Source of the DNA: Phaseolus vulgaris
Taxonomy: Eukaryota > Streptophyta > Magnoliopsida > Fabales > Fabaceae
Assembly: GCF_000499845.2 (NCBI RefSeq)
Contig: NC_023753.2
Location: 12,305,181-12,369,180, forward strand
DNA: 64,000 nucleotides
Direction of reading: 5' to 3'
Of this stretch, positions 11,611 to 22,187 are shown one piece after another. Under the pieces are notes generated by a model. That model worked only from the letters and a program-made list of their open reading frames with translations, ran no database searches and was not told the DNA's origin. The position numbers and the translations under genes are program-made. Each line of letters starts with the position of its first letter. Position 1 is the first letter of the stretch.

Positions 11611-12076
11611 GGCTCAAATCCAGTTCTCATCTTTTAAGGCTTCTTGTACCGATGTAGGGATTCTGATAGAATCAATAGCTGAAAGAAAACTCTGGTGCTG
11701 CATAGAAAGTTTTTTTGTAGACACAAATTGGGATATAGGATATTTGGCACAAGATCTTTTTTCTTTTCTCAAGCAATAGGTAAATCATCTAGGTTAGTTT
11801 CATTTAAGGTGTCCTCAAAAGTCTCATAGGTATGAGTTCGTACCTCCGGTTCAGACAATTGAAGTTGTTGTTCGATCAGGACGGGTTCTTGTTGCCTTCA
11901 TTGATATTGTTTCCCAAAGTATTTTTCCTCATTATTCTTCTTTGGCAATGATGTTGGCATAGGGTCTTTGTCATTCTCCCTAAGAACGAAATCCTGCAAC
12001 AAAGGAAAAGGTGGCAACTCAAGATCCTCAGCTTCTTGAATACCTCCCCCTGATGCTGAGAATTGGGAAAGAAAGA

Positions 12077-12283
12077 CTATGTTTCATGGAAGGTGACATC
12101 TTTGGAAATATAAACTTTACGACTTTGAGGATGATAACATTTGTACCCCTTTTTGTTGGGGGCATAATCGATGAAGACACATTTGATGACACGAGGATCT
12201 AACTTACCCCGATAAGGACTATGAACATGGACAAAAGTAGGACAACCAAAGACACAATTATGAAGATTATTCAACATGGGAAT
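12077..12283 (-). pseudogene. Copia 3 integrase C-terminal part, left of the hAT insertion
   Basis: Minus-strand reading gives MLNNLHNCVFGCPTFVHVH, KLDPRVIKCVFIDYAPNKKG and SRKVYISKDVTFHE, the usual end of copia integrase where the changed residue map is described. The open frame continues into the MITE at 12284, giving a false N-terminus. Sequence from 12076 down to about 11610 is the poorly conserved integrase-RT linker with stops. Confidence 0.8.
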
Positions 12284-12795
12284 TAGGGGTGGCAAAGCGG
12301 GCCAGCCCGTCCCGCATTGGCCCGCCCTGTGCTTGGCCCGCAAAAATGCGGGTCGGGTTGGCTCGCCCCGCAAAGTTATTGCGGGCTAGAATTCTTGACC
12401 CGCCTCACATAAGAGCTAGCCCGCAGGTTTGCGGGCCAGCCCGCGTTCTTTTTTTTTTTTTACATTTTTTTCTTAAAAAATTGTCAAATTAAACTTATAT
12501 ATTTGTTACTATCAAACCTAAATTAATTTTTCTTCCTTTTCAAACATAGTCAAACATCAAAACATTAAACATTAAGATAAATATCAAATATCACTATTCT
12601 TCCACTTCCAAAACATTAAAAATACCTAATTCCAAAATATTAAACATAAACATAAACATTAATTAAAAAACATTAAACATAAACATTATTGACATTCTTC
12701 CATTTCAATAACATTGAATGCCACCTTAGAAGAACTTTCATCCATTTTTTTTCTTGCGGGTTAGCGGGCCAGCCCGCCCCGCTTTGCCATCCCTA
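12284..12795. mobile_element. hAT-type MITE with GC-rich ends, nested in copia 3
   Basis: The ends are TAGGGGTGGCAAAGCGGGCC on the left and, inverted, TAGGGATGGCAAAGCGGGGC on the right. Both are flanked by the 8-bp duplication ATGGGAAT (12276-12283 and 12796-12803), the size expected for hAT insertions. The 512-bp element is GC-rich (repeated GCGGGCCAGCCCG palindromes) in its outer 150 and 40 bp and AT-rich inside. It has no transposase. It inserted after copia 3, splitting its integrase. Confidence 0.9.
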
Positions 12796-13014
12796 ATGGG
12801 AATAGAAGGATAAAATGTGGTCATAACCTGAATAGGAGTAACACCCTCTAGAACCCGAGAGAGTAATCTATTAATCAAATAAGTGGCAGTCAGGACTACT
12901 TCCCCCAGTAAGATCTAGGAACAGATGTTTGGAAAAGTAAAGCTCGAGTAACCTCAAGGAGATGATGATTTTTCCTTTCAGCAACCCCATTTTGTTGAGG
13001 AGTGTCCACACAGG

Positions 13015-13392
13015 TTAATTCATGAACAACTCCATTTTCCTGAACTGAAGGATCTTGGAAAGGTTTTGGTTCACATATTCTCTTCCATTATCAGAACACA
13101 ATCTCTTAATTGGACTTTCAAACTGTGTTTGAATTATTCTGTAAAACTTTACAAATAAGTGAAAAACTTCATACTTATCTTTCATGAGGAATATCCAAGT
13201 AACCCGAGTACAATCATCAATAAATGAAACAAACCATTTTGCACCCGAGATATTAGGAATAGGTGAAGGTCCCCATACATCTGAATGAATAAGATCAAAA
13301 GGTTTAGAACTTTTATTACCATTGGGAGGAAAAGTTGTCTGATGGTGTTTAGCAAACTGACAAACATCACAATGAAATGACTTAGCATACAC
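13015..13392 (-). pseudogene. Copia 3 integrase core
   Basis: It reads FHCDVCQFAKHHQTTF (the end of the zinc-binding HHCC region), FDLIHSDVWGPSPIPN (first catalytic Asp), WFVSFIDDCTRVTWIFLMK and IKRLCSDNGREYVN (second catalytic Asp). The catalytic Glu region follows near 13010 in another frame (TPQQNGV-like, minus strand of about 12975-13005). A frame break around 13020 and the MITE further down inactivate it. Confidence 0.82.
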
Positions 13393-13521
13393 TTTTGTAA
13401 ATAAAACAGGAAATAAGGACTTTAGGGTACTAAATGGAGGATGACCAAGACGTCTGTGTTGAAGCCATATCTGAGAGGATGACCAAGATTCACGACCTTG
13501 TTGAAGATTAGAAGTGTGTGC

Positions 13522-13989
13522 CTATAGTCTAGCACACTTTTTACTTTCTTCATGTTGTAAATAATATAACCCGCCCTTCTCTTTAGCAATTCCAATAGTC
13601 TTCCTCGTGACAAGATCCTGAAAAACACAATGGGAAGGAAAAAATACCACTGCACAATTTAAATCTTGGGTAATCTTTTGAATAGACAAGAGGTTATTGG
13701 ATAGTTTGGGAACATGAAACACATTTTTTAAAGGAAATGAATGTTGAAGGTGCATGTTACCACGACCATTAATGGGGGTAGTGAAACCATTAGCAACAGT
13801 AATATATGGGTTACCGGATAAAGCAGTGTAGGATGAAAAAGAAGAGAAATGAGGTGTCATATGATCAATAGCACCAGAGTCTATAATCCATATATTTTCA
13901 GTACTAGAAGCATTAAAGGATAAAAAACTAGAACTCTTACCACTCATAGTAAAGGAACAATAGCTAGATGGCTTACTAAGGGAGTCCAT
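13522..13989 (-). pseudogene. Copia 3 protease and GAG-pre-integrase region
   Basis: The 155-codon open frame has IWIIDSGAIDHMT (protease DSGA, about residues 34-46), YITVANGFTTPINGRGN, FPLKNVFHVPKLSNNLLSI and DLVTRKTIGIAKEKGGLYYL, the usual protease plus pre-integrase order. The Gag domain expected upstream is absent: only about 400 bp lie between this frame and the PBS. The link to the integrase (13520-13395) is interrupted by a stop near 13522. Confidence 0.8.
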
Positions 13990-14382
13990 GAGAGCTCAAG
14001 ACTAATTGAGTTTTTCAGATTGGCAAAATTTGATCTTGTTCACAAAAAAAAAAATTTGCCGGAAAAATTTTCCAGTGGCGGTTTCTGACGGTCGACGACA
14101 GTTTCCGGCGAGTAGTGGCAGTTTCGGCGAGCGACGGCGGTGGTGGTCGATGGTGACAGTAACGGTCAATGGTGCAAGGTGGTGGTGGTGATCAATGGAG
14201 AAAAGATAAGGAAAATAGAAAGTTGCAGCAATGAAGGCTGCCAAGGAAAATGATTACAGCAATGAAGGCTGCCAAGGAAAATGATTACAGCAATGAAGGT
14301 TGCCAAGGAATAAGATTACAACAATGAATGAAGGCAGCTAAAAAAAATAAAAATTGCAGAAGCAGAGTCTCCCAAATCAGGA

Positions 14383-14394
14383 GCTCTGATACCA
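14383..14394 (-). other. Primer binding site of copia 3
   Basis: The minus strand reads TGGTATCAGAGC, complementary to the 3' end of initiator-Met tRNA, where minus-strand DNA synthesis of copia elements begins. It abuts the LTR with no spacer if the LTR ends with CT. Confidence 0.85.
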
Positions 14395-14633
14395 AGTGGA
14401 AAGAAATAGATGAAATATATTTATGAGATATCTTACAAATGTGATTACAGTCTCTATTTATAGACTGTTTTACAACCTAATTAAGGAAGAAATAATAGGC
14501 AATAAAAGCCAGAAATAATGGGTGTTTAAAGCTGTACAAATCAAATCAAATCAAATCACTAACAAATCTGTCCTAATAAATATAAAATGGAATCTGCACT
14601 TAATTATAACATAATTATCCTGATTATGCAACA
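14395..14633 (-). repeat. 5' LTR of copia 3
   Basis: Partner of 9885-10114. It contains the run AATCAAATCAAATCAAATC (about 14538-14556), expanded relative to the other LTR. On the minus strand it ends CCACT directly against the PBS. Confidence 0.85.
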
Positions 14634-15540
14634 CAAAATATATAGGAAAATATGTCAAGCATGAGGTTGATATCAACATTATCAACACACGCTGAGGCCG
14701 AATCGAAGATACACTTCACCAACTTCAAGACAATGAAGAACATTGATTGTATTTTTATTGTGTTATTATTATTTTTTATGCTGAACTTATTTTGATTGTC
14801 AGTTAAATTTAATGTGTTATTGGACATTATTATGTTTGTAATTTTTTTAAATTCCCATGACACAACATCATTTAGGATTCTAATGTAATGACTTCATCTA
14901 TTTATTGTAATCATCGAATATTTCATGTTCATCCAATGTTTATTAATGATAAGCAAAAGTTGTTATTTTAATCTTTTTTATTTTATTGGATACAAACTGA
15001 AATAAAAAAATTATACATAAAAAATAAAATGTAATGTACATTAAAAACAAGAACACGAATACATTCCATTGCCTAAAAAACATGTTGCAAGCGGTCATCC
15101 TCAACCCGAAATCCTCGGTGATTCGACGATGTTAACACAAATTTTTGGGGGGAAATTTCAAATATGCAGTAAAGTATGTCAAGCATGAGATTGGTTATTA
15201 GCACTATTAGCACACGTTTGGATTGATCGAAGATACACTTCACCCGTTTAAAGACAATGAAGAACATTGATTGTATTTTTATTGTGTTATTATTATATTT
15301 TATGTTGAACTTATTTTGATTGTCAGTTAAGTTTAATGTGTTATTGGACATTATTATGTTTGTAATTTTTTTAAATTTCCATGACACAACATCGTTTAAG
15401 ATACACTTCATCTATTTATTGTAATCATCGAATATTTCATGTTCATCCAATGTTTATTAATGATAAACGAAAGTTGTTATTTTTTTTATTGGATACAAAT
15501 TGAAATAAAAAATTATACATAAAAATTAAAATATTTTTTT

Positions 15541-16010
15541 TTATGTTGTTAGTCAATATTTCATAATATTTATGAAAATATTTGAATTATATGTGCTACT
15601 ATGTTTAAATTGTACGTAATTTTTAAAATATATAAATTATTCAAATTATTAATAATATTATTATTTTATTACTATTATCATTATTAATATAATTATATAT
15701 ATAGAATATACAATATACAAAATTAAATATTAGATTAACTTATTTAATAATTTCAAAAATATTTAATTATACTATTAATAACAATATATAATTATAAATA
15801 ATAAAATTATAATAACAACAAAATATATAGTTATATAAAATAACAATGTATATAATAATAAATACTATTTTCATAAATTTTAATATATTTAATAAATTTA
15901 TTTGAATTTAACACAAAATTATTTTTTATTATAAAATAAAAGTAATTATGAATATTATATATTAAAAAAATAACTAACTCAAACCTACACACACACAAAA
16001 AATATATCAT
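15541..16010. other. AT-rich stretch without a gene
   Basis: Long runs of A, T and TA dinucleotides; no open frame or recognisable element. Confidence 0.6.
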
Positions 16011-16019
16011 AACCCATTA

Positions 16020-16725
16020 TTAAAATATTTTTTTAATAACAAGGATAAATTTGTAAACTTATATTTTACATCTTTAAAATAATTTTTAAATTATCTCTTA
16101 ACTATCACACCACTTACAAATTTCAATGAACCATCCTCACAAATCCATTTTGTCATCCCTCAATCCAAACAACTTCACACATTCTCTCTATTCCACTCTC
16201 TCCCCTCCCCACAAATCTCCACCTCAATCCAAACTAAACATTAACGTTTTATTTGTAAATTAGTAGAACCAAGTACTAAAACATTAAAAAAAAATGTTTT
16301 TAGCTCATTGGGTTTAAGAATATTTATATCAAATTAAACATTTACTCGTTATCAAGAATAATGAGTCTTAATAACTAATATTCGAAAACTTTTTTATTTC
16401 AAAAATCCTATAAGATAAGTACATAAAAAAACAGAGAAATAATATAAAATAACATTTCTCAACGATTTTATTTTTTTCTCTTAAAACACTTATTTATTAA
16501 GGCTTTGTTTGGATTAGAGGGTGTGGGGAGTGAAAAGTTGAGAGTGTGGGTGAGTAGAAGTGTGAAGAAAGTATGAAGAAAGTTGAGGTTGTTTGGATTG
16601 GGATATGTTAGAGTGGATGTGTGAGGAAAATTTATTGAAATTGGTGAGTGAAGTGATGGTTGTAAGAATATTATAAATTATTTTGAATAGTAAAAGTTGT
16701 AAGATTACAAATTTATCCTTCTATA
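16020..16725. repeat. Degenerate inverted repeat pair (DNA-transposon ends)
   Basis: The left arm (about 16020-16245: CTCTTAACTATC..., TTTGTCATCCCTCAATCC, CTCAATCCAAACTAAAC) is a diverged reverse complement of the right arm (16501-16722: GGCTTTGTTTGGATTAGAGG, GGTTGTTTGGATTGGGATA, AAATTTATCCTTC). The GGCTTTGTTTGGAT start is typical of Mutator- or hAT-like plant MITEs. About 260 bp separate the arms. Whether this is one element or two elements facing each other is unresolved. Confidence 0.5.
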
Positions 16726-17772
16726 TAAATGAAGAATAAATAATATTTTTTTTATATTTTAGTTAATTAAAATAATTTAAAGTTTAATTTATAAATAAAA
16801 AAATGTAAAATTGAAAGAAATAATGAATTATAATTTAAAATTTAAGTATAATTTTATTATTTAACATTTTATTAATTTAATTATTTTTTTACTTAAGTTA
16901 ATTTATTTACATAATTTTAATATTATTTATGATTCTTTAAATTATGTTATGTTATATAAATATAATTATTTTTAATAATGATTTTCATTATTATCAATAA
17001 ATATATATATTTTTTAAAAATAGATATTTAGAACATTAACTAGTTGTCAAAATATATAATATAAAGTCATTACATTTTATCCGAAAAAGACAAAGACATG
17101 TTAATTTGTTTGTAATTTTGAAATTATGTAAAAATAAAAAAACATAATAATGTTAATTAGAAAAAGAAAAGACATCCTCACTAATAACATTTTAATCCTT
17201 GTTAGAAGTTAAATATTTAAATGAATTTTGTATTCACATTAATAAATCAAAATCTAGATTATTATAATATATAATTTAAAATATAATAATTTTTATTATT
17301 ATAAATATATAAATATATTTTTAGGTATATAGGTATTTTCATTTTATTAAAAACATATTTAATATATTTATTTTTATTATGAATATATTAAATATTTCTT
17401 GAATATTTAAAATTTATTTAGAATAAAATTAAATGATTTTAATTAATATTTATTATCATTATTTAAATATATTTAGAATAAAATATATTTAATATTTTTT
17501 ATGTTTTATGTTTTATGACATGTGCAATATAGTTTAAAAATATTGGAATGTGAATGGTGAATATTATGAAAGAATGAGAATATATAGGTAATTTTATAGA
17601 TTTAAGGATTACTTCCTCTCTTCTCTCCTTACTTCTGAGCAACTTTGAGAAGAAGGTCTCAGCCCCCTCTCACACCCTTCCGCGCCCCCTCACACCCTCT
17701 CTTTTATGGATTCAAACAGGGTGCATCCTCACTTCCGTCTGCAAGAACAGTGCACCCTGATCCAAAGAGACA
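16501..17772. mobile_element. Possible non-autonomous DNA transposon
   Basis: The left end GGCTTTGTTTGGATTAGAGG and the inverted right end GTCTCTTTGGATCAGGGTGC share TTTGGAT and GGGTG. The inside is very AT-rich (16720-17560); near the right end is a C-rich block (CCCCCTCTCACACCCTTCCG at 17662). No transposase and no clear target duplication was found, so the boundaries are tentative. Confidence 0.35.
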
Positions 17773-19120
17773 CTAAGAGTGAAATTGTTTGAAAAACAAA
17801 AAATTTGGGAATATGGCATCAGGCCCTTTATTTTTCCTATTTTTATGACGTTTTTTTCTGCATAAAAAGGCTACGTAAAAATATCAAGATTGAATTAATA
17901 TTGTTTAAAATAAATAAATGGAAAATTAATTATAGAATTATGAATGTTAGAGATGAGTTAAAAAACACATTTATTGAATTGTTGACTGTATTCATTGTTA
18001 GCCGTTGATGTAGAGAGTCTAAGAGATTATTTCCAACTGCCATTAAGATATTATTTATATTATTTTATTACTTTAGAGAACAAAAAACACATTTTCCAAA
18101 AAAAGAATACTCAATACTCCATTATGAGGCAGTCTCATTTATAGTTATGGTCATCCTCATTCATGTGTTGTGTGATGAATGAACTTAAAAGAAAAAATAA
18201 ATTTGAATCTTAAATATTTTAAATTATACAATTTAGATTTTTTTTATAAAAAATATTTTTAAATTGTATAATTTTAAAATAAAATAAAAAATTAATTTTT
18301 TTTATAAAAAAAAATTAGATTATACAATCCATAAGTCATTTTTATAAACTAGAAGAATAAAATAAATATTTTTATATTTATAAGATTGCAGAAGAAAATG
18401 ATAAGAGTGCAAAAAGAAATCTCCAGAATTTAAATTTTTTGAAGTTCATTGATAAATGTTTGAACAAGGGCTTTAGATTCTTCACTATATCACTTTGCAA
18501 CATATACTATATCATAGGTAAAATGATAAAAATATCTTCATAAGTTTTCTAAAGAGTCTTTAAGGTTTCTGTCTTCTAGAAATCCAAATTCGTAAATCAA
18601 ATTTCCTCTTATAAAATTTGTATTTCGGAATTCATAAGTAACATTTTGGATTTTGCTTTTTAAAATACGTTTTCCATTTTAAAATCACTTATGGATTCTC
18701 ATTTTTGGAAAACAAAATACTCCTCTCATGGAATAGAGTTTCGAGAATGACAACATACACACAAATGCTTCAGATTATTTATTCTGAAAGGTCTTTCCAA
18801 AACTCAATTTCTAACTACTACCTTTGCTATTTCATTTCAAATCCATTCTTACATCAATTACGTAAGTCAATCTTTCAATCACAACCACAACCCCTAATAC
18901 ACATTGTTGGGGCTTAATCTTCCCTCCACCTCCATTGTAATCCATCACTACCAAAAATCAAGCCTCACATTCCTCTGTTTCAAATCAAATTCTAAAAATA
19001 TTTTGTGTATTTAAAAATTTTGTATAACGCGAATGTAGTTATAGATTTCTTTATTTATTTTTTTTGGCTAATTCGTCCTGCACCATATCAATTCTAAAAT
19101 TCTAATATGTAAATATAGGG
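17773..19120. other. Intergenic DNA, no gene seen
   Basis: AT-rich sequence with only short chance frames (17805-18008, 18705-18917) that match nothing I recognise. Confidence 0.55.
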
Positions 19121-19123
19121 AGA

Positions 19124-19547
19124 TGACACCTAGAGAATTATTGAGAGACTTTGTCTCCCTTTTTCTTATTGGGCAGTTGACCTACATTTTTGCTTACTCC
19201 TTTGGGTCTCGGTCGCTTGATCACTCAATCTCCTAGGGAATGCCGAATGAGGATACCTGCAGAAGGCACTCCGACGTTCAAGTCAACAAAAGTTGTTCGG
19301 CACTCGGCTATCAGAGTACATTAATTAATGACGTACTTGTTTCTTGGAATGTGCATTATTTATATTATTTTAATGAACCTACCTTGTTGGGCCGGATTAT
19401 GAGTGGATCTTACTTAGAAAAGTATTATCTAGTTCTTAATGATGATTTGACTTTACTAACCTTGATTGAGCATTAATGGACTGAGGGTGTCGGTCGGCCC
19501 GACTGTGGGAGCCGAGCCATAGCATTGACCGTGCCCATACTAGTACA
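19124..19547 (-). mobile_element. Ty3/gypsy (Tat-like) LTR fragment or solo LTR
   Basis: It carries ACCTGCAGAAGGCACTCCGA and GTTCAAGTCAA at 19254-19290, TTAATGACGTACTTG and GGGCCGGATTATGAG, and ends CATACTAGTACA at 19547. The same landmarks occur in the same order at 32846-33345, and the first in the LTR at 55639-56497. Read on the minus strand it would start TGTACTAGTATG. No internal region is attached. The left end is uncertain. Confidence 0.6.
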
Positions 19548-21620
19548 TTACCGAACATAAAATTTAAAACTCCAAATGTCATTGTCATCTTTATTTTCAA
19601 AACAATTTGTGGAGGAGGTGTTTTACTGTGGTGGAGGCATTTTGAGTGGAGGTGTTGGTGGTGTTGTGATTTGCTGTGGTGGTGGAGCGAAGTCATTACT
19701 CTTAGGTGTGGTGCAGTTGTCTTTTGAGGTAAGCAAAATTGTTCTTGCATTGCTTTTTCAATTGTAAATGGTGTTGAACTCTTACCGGATATTGGGATCT
19801 GGGTACAAATCCAAAAGTATCTTGTGTATATAAGCTTTTGGATGACCATATTCAGAAGTGACATATTAGTTTTGGACTTATATATCCAGAATTTCGTAAT
19901 TTAGGTTACATATATGGATATCCAGAAGACAAAGATCGTTTATATTTTTTTTTTTTGCAGTAGTGCCAATGAATACTGTAAATTTATACATGTGAATTTA
20001 AAGGGAGAAGAGATTAATGAGTTAAATGATCACAACCAATCAACACTGGCTTTTCCGGTAGACACTTCTTCATCGATAGCTCCTTCTCTCTGCCTCCCCC
20101 GTGCTCAAGGAGAATGAATGCCTAAGTGAAATGTGCCTCAATGAATTTAAGTAATGTTTTAAATCAGTAAGGTTTAAAGGGACTTTTCATGTGGATCAGT
20201 AAGGGCAAAAGAAACTTTTCATGTGCATGTGTTGATGGATACTGAATTCATCTGGTGTAGACGGAATCAGCATGTTTTTTTTCTTGTGTGGGGTTCAAGA
20301 TCTACCTTTCAAGAAAAAAAAAATGTATTTATGTGCAGAAAACGAAATATGGCATCAACACATTCATTCGGGAACTCTGGAACAGAAGAGGTCATGCTTT
20401 AGTTTTTACTTTCCAAATGTCAAATAATTATAGGAAGGACAATTGTGGAATTTGTCAAATTATGTTGGGTACAGTAAGAATTGACATGGTGCAGAGAGAA
20501 TAAGCCTTATTCCTTTCGTTTTCCTTTGTCTTTCACTACAATCCTTTTTCTCCACAACTGGAAGATGCTTTTCAGTTTTGTTTTCTCACTTGTGCCTCAA
20601 CTTTCCACTGCAAATGTTACTATCCTCCCACTCTATATCATGTAACATTTTCTATAATGCATCCTTACAATACCATCACATGAAGACAAATGAATATTAA
20701 ACATTCAGACTCTTTCAAATTTTAACAATAATAAAAAAATAATAGTTCCTCCTATAAAGAATCATTCAACAGGTAATCAATTGATAAGTTACATTTCCTA
20801 AAAAAATTATTTCCCTTCAATTATTTTATGGGAAATTCCTTATATATAGAGGTATAAATTAAAATCGTGTAATAACATGAATATTTTTTAATTGAAGTGT
20901 ACTCTTAACACATTTTTTTTATATCAAAGTTGTGTTAATAAAACACTTACCAAAAATCATAATAAAAAATTTACCTTTTACATAATATACTTACAAAATT
21001 ATACTATATCCGTGAAAAAACATGTATCTCTTTATAAAATTGATAGAGTTCCAATCAAGGCACATATTAATGCAAATGCAAACCTACTTATTTGTCATCT
21101 TCCCCATTTATTTGTACATATTTCCTTTAATTATTCAGAAAGTAGAGGTTGGGATTGATTCACTAAACTAAACTATATCTTTTGTTATAATTGAAAACTG
21201 TTTGTATTTGTATTAAGAAATAATTCAGTTTTATTTTGACTTTTTTTTTTACAATACTTATGACTAATTTCATGATTAATAGTAATTTAATATTAATTTT
21301 TTAATTGTTAATTTTCTATTATGGGTTGCAGTTGTAAAAAATAAACAGTTTCTTTCATAATTTTATTATAAAGCTTATATTGAAATAAGTTACAAAAAGT
21401 TAATGATTAAAAATATAAACCATCTGCGTAAAGTTTGAATAAATTCTATAGAAAATCTTGTAAACATCTAAAAGTGGCTTTCTAAATGTTTAAAGATGCT
21501 CCTAGGTTACACAGTTTACAAGGATAAAGAAAATTGCAATCCTCTAACTTATCTTTCGATTAAAAGAGGTTAAAATATGGTTATCATTTATATTTCAGAG
21601 TCAGAATATATCGGTAACAT

Positions 21621-21666
<46 letters not shown>

Positions 21667-22187
21667 AGTAAAAAAAAAAGTTCTGGACCTAATGTCAGAG
21701 CAGTTAAAAGTTCAATCCATAAGGAGACAAAGCAACTATTAAATTTCATTCCTTCAAAGTCTGTATAATTTAAAAATATTCATAAAAAAATGAGAAAGTT
21801 TTTTCTAAGATCAGATGATAATCCCCAATAACGTCACTAAGTTGAAAACACTACAGAACCATTACTTAACAAATATACAGTCCAATAAAATGTATACCCC
21901 ATAACAGCCATGTGTTAACTTGCAATACTTAATCGCAAGTCCCAAATTATTATTGCAGAAATTTATTATTGTTTCTTCTCCTATATTGAATTCTTGATAT
22001 CAGCTGTAAACAAAAACAACTACAAATGGTTCGCTTGAATTGAATCACTGGTAAAAAGTTACTAAATTCACCAAAACACTAAAATGAATCCCAAAAGCTC
22101 TCAATAGGTGGAATTTGAAACTGCAAGACCAAGTCGAGTAGTTTGTTCTGTACTATGTGTTTATTCTAAGGCAGTTTTTTTTTTCTA
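19548..22187. other. Intergenic DNA downstream of the OTU gene
   Basis: AT-rich. A G-rich patch of GGTGGTGGAG type lies at 19606-19690, and a pure TA dinucleotide run at 21625-21662. Nothing was recognised as a gene; the 3' UTR of the OTU gene should occupy the right edge. Confidence 0.55.
21625..21662. repeat. (TA)n microsatellite
   Basis: Uninterrupted TA dinucleotides for about 38 bp; likely length-polymorphic. Confidence 0.9.

Larger units (their letters stand above)
9885..14633 (-). mobile_element. Ty1/copia retrotransposon 3, with both LTRs, PBS, PPT and TSD
   Basis: The element is 4.75 kb on the minus strand, flanked by the perfect 5-bp target duplication CAAAA (9880-9884 and 14634-14638). 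LTRs are at 14395-14633 (5') and 9885-10114 (3'). Next to the 5' LTR the PBS TGGTATCAGAGC (minus strand of 14383-14394) matches initiator-Met tRNA; next to the 3' LTR the PPT TTGAGGGGAG (minus strand of 10115-10124) is intact. Order inside: leader, protease, integrase, RT-RNase H. Most of gag is missing. A hAT MITE sits in the integrase at 12284-12795. Short LTRs and small size suggest an Ale/Retrofit-type lineage, which I could not confirm. Confidence 0.9.
9770..15535 (+). repeat. Tandem duplication of about 0.5 kb, first copy split by copia 3
   Basis: Copy A is 9770-9884 plus 14639-15046; copy B is 15047 to about 15535. Shared landmarks in order are CATTCCATTGCCT, CATCCTCAACCCGAAATCC, GATGTTAACACAAATTT, ATATGTCAAGCATGAG or GTATGTCAAGCATGAG, AAGACAATGAAGAACATTGA, GGACATTATTATGTTTG, CATGACACAACATC and ATGTTCATCCAATGTTTATT. 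The duplication came before the copia insertion, because the element sits inside copy A with its own 5-bp target duplication. Confidence 0.8.

Noticed and set aside
12289..12492. Ala/Pro-rich frame in the MITE
   Set aside because: It results from GC-rich terminal palindromes of the hAT MITE.
14624..15411. Two similar minus-strand frames of about 80-110 codons
   Set aside because: They are antisense shadows of the duplicated Harbinger tail and have no recognisable domain.
19436..19864. His/Gln/Pro-rich minus-strand frame
   Set aside because: It crosses the gypsy LTR end and a GGTGGTGGAG-type low-complexity patch; no domain recognised.
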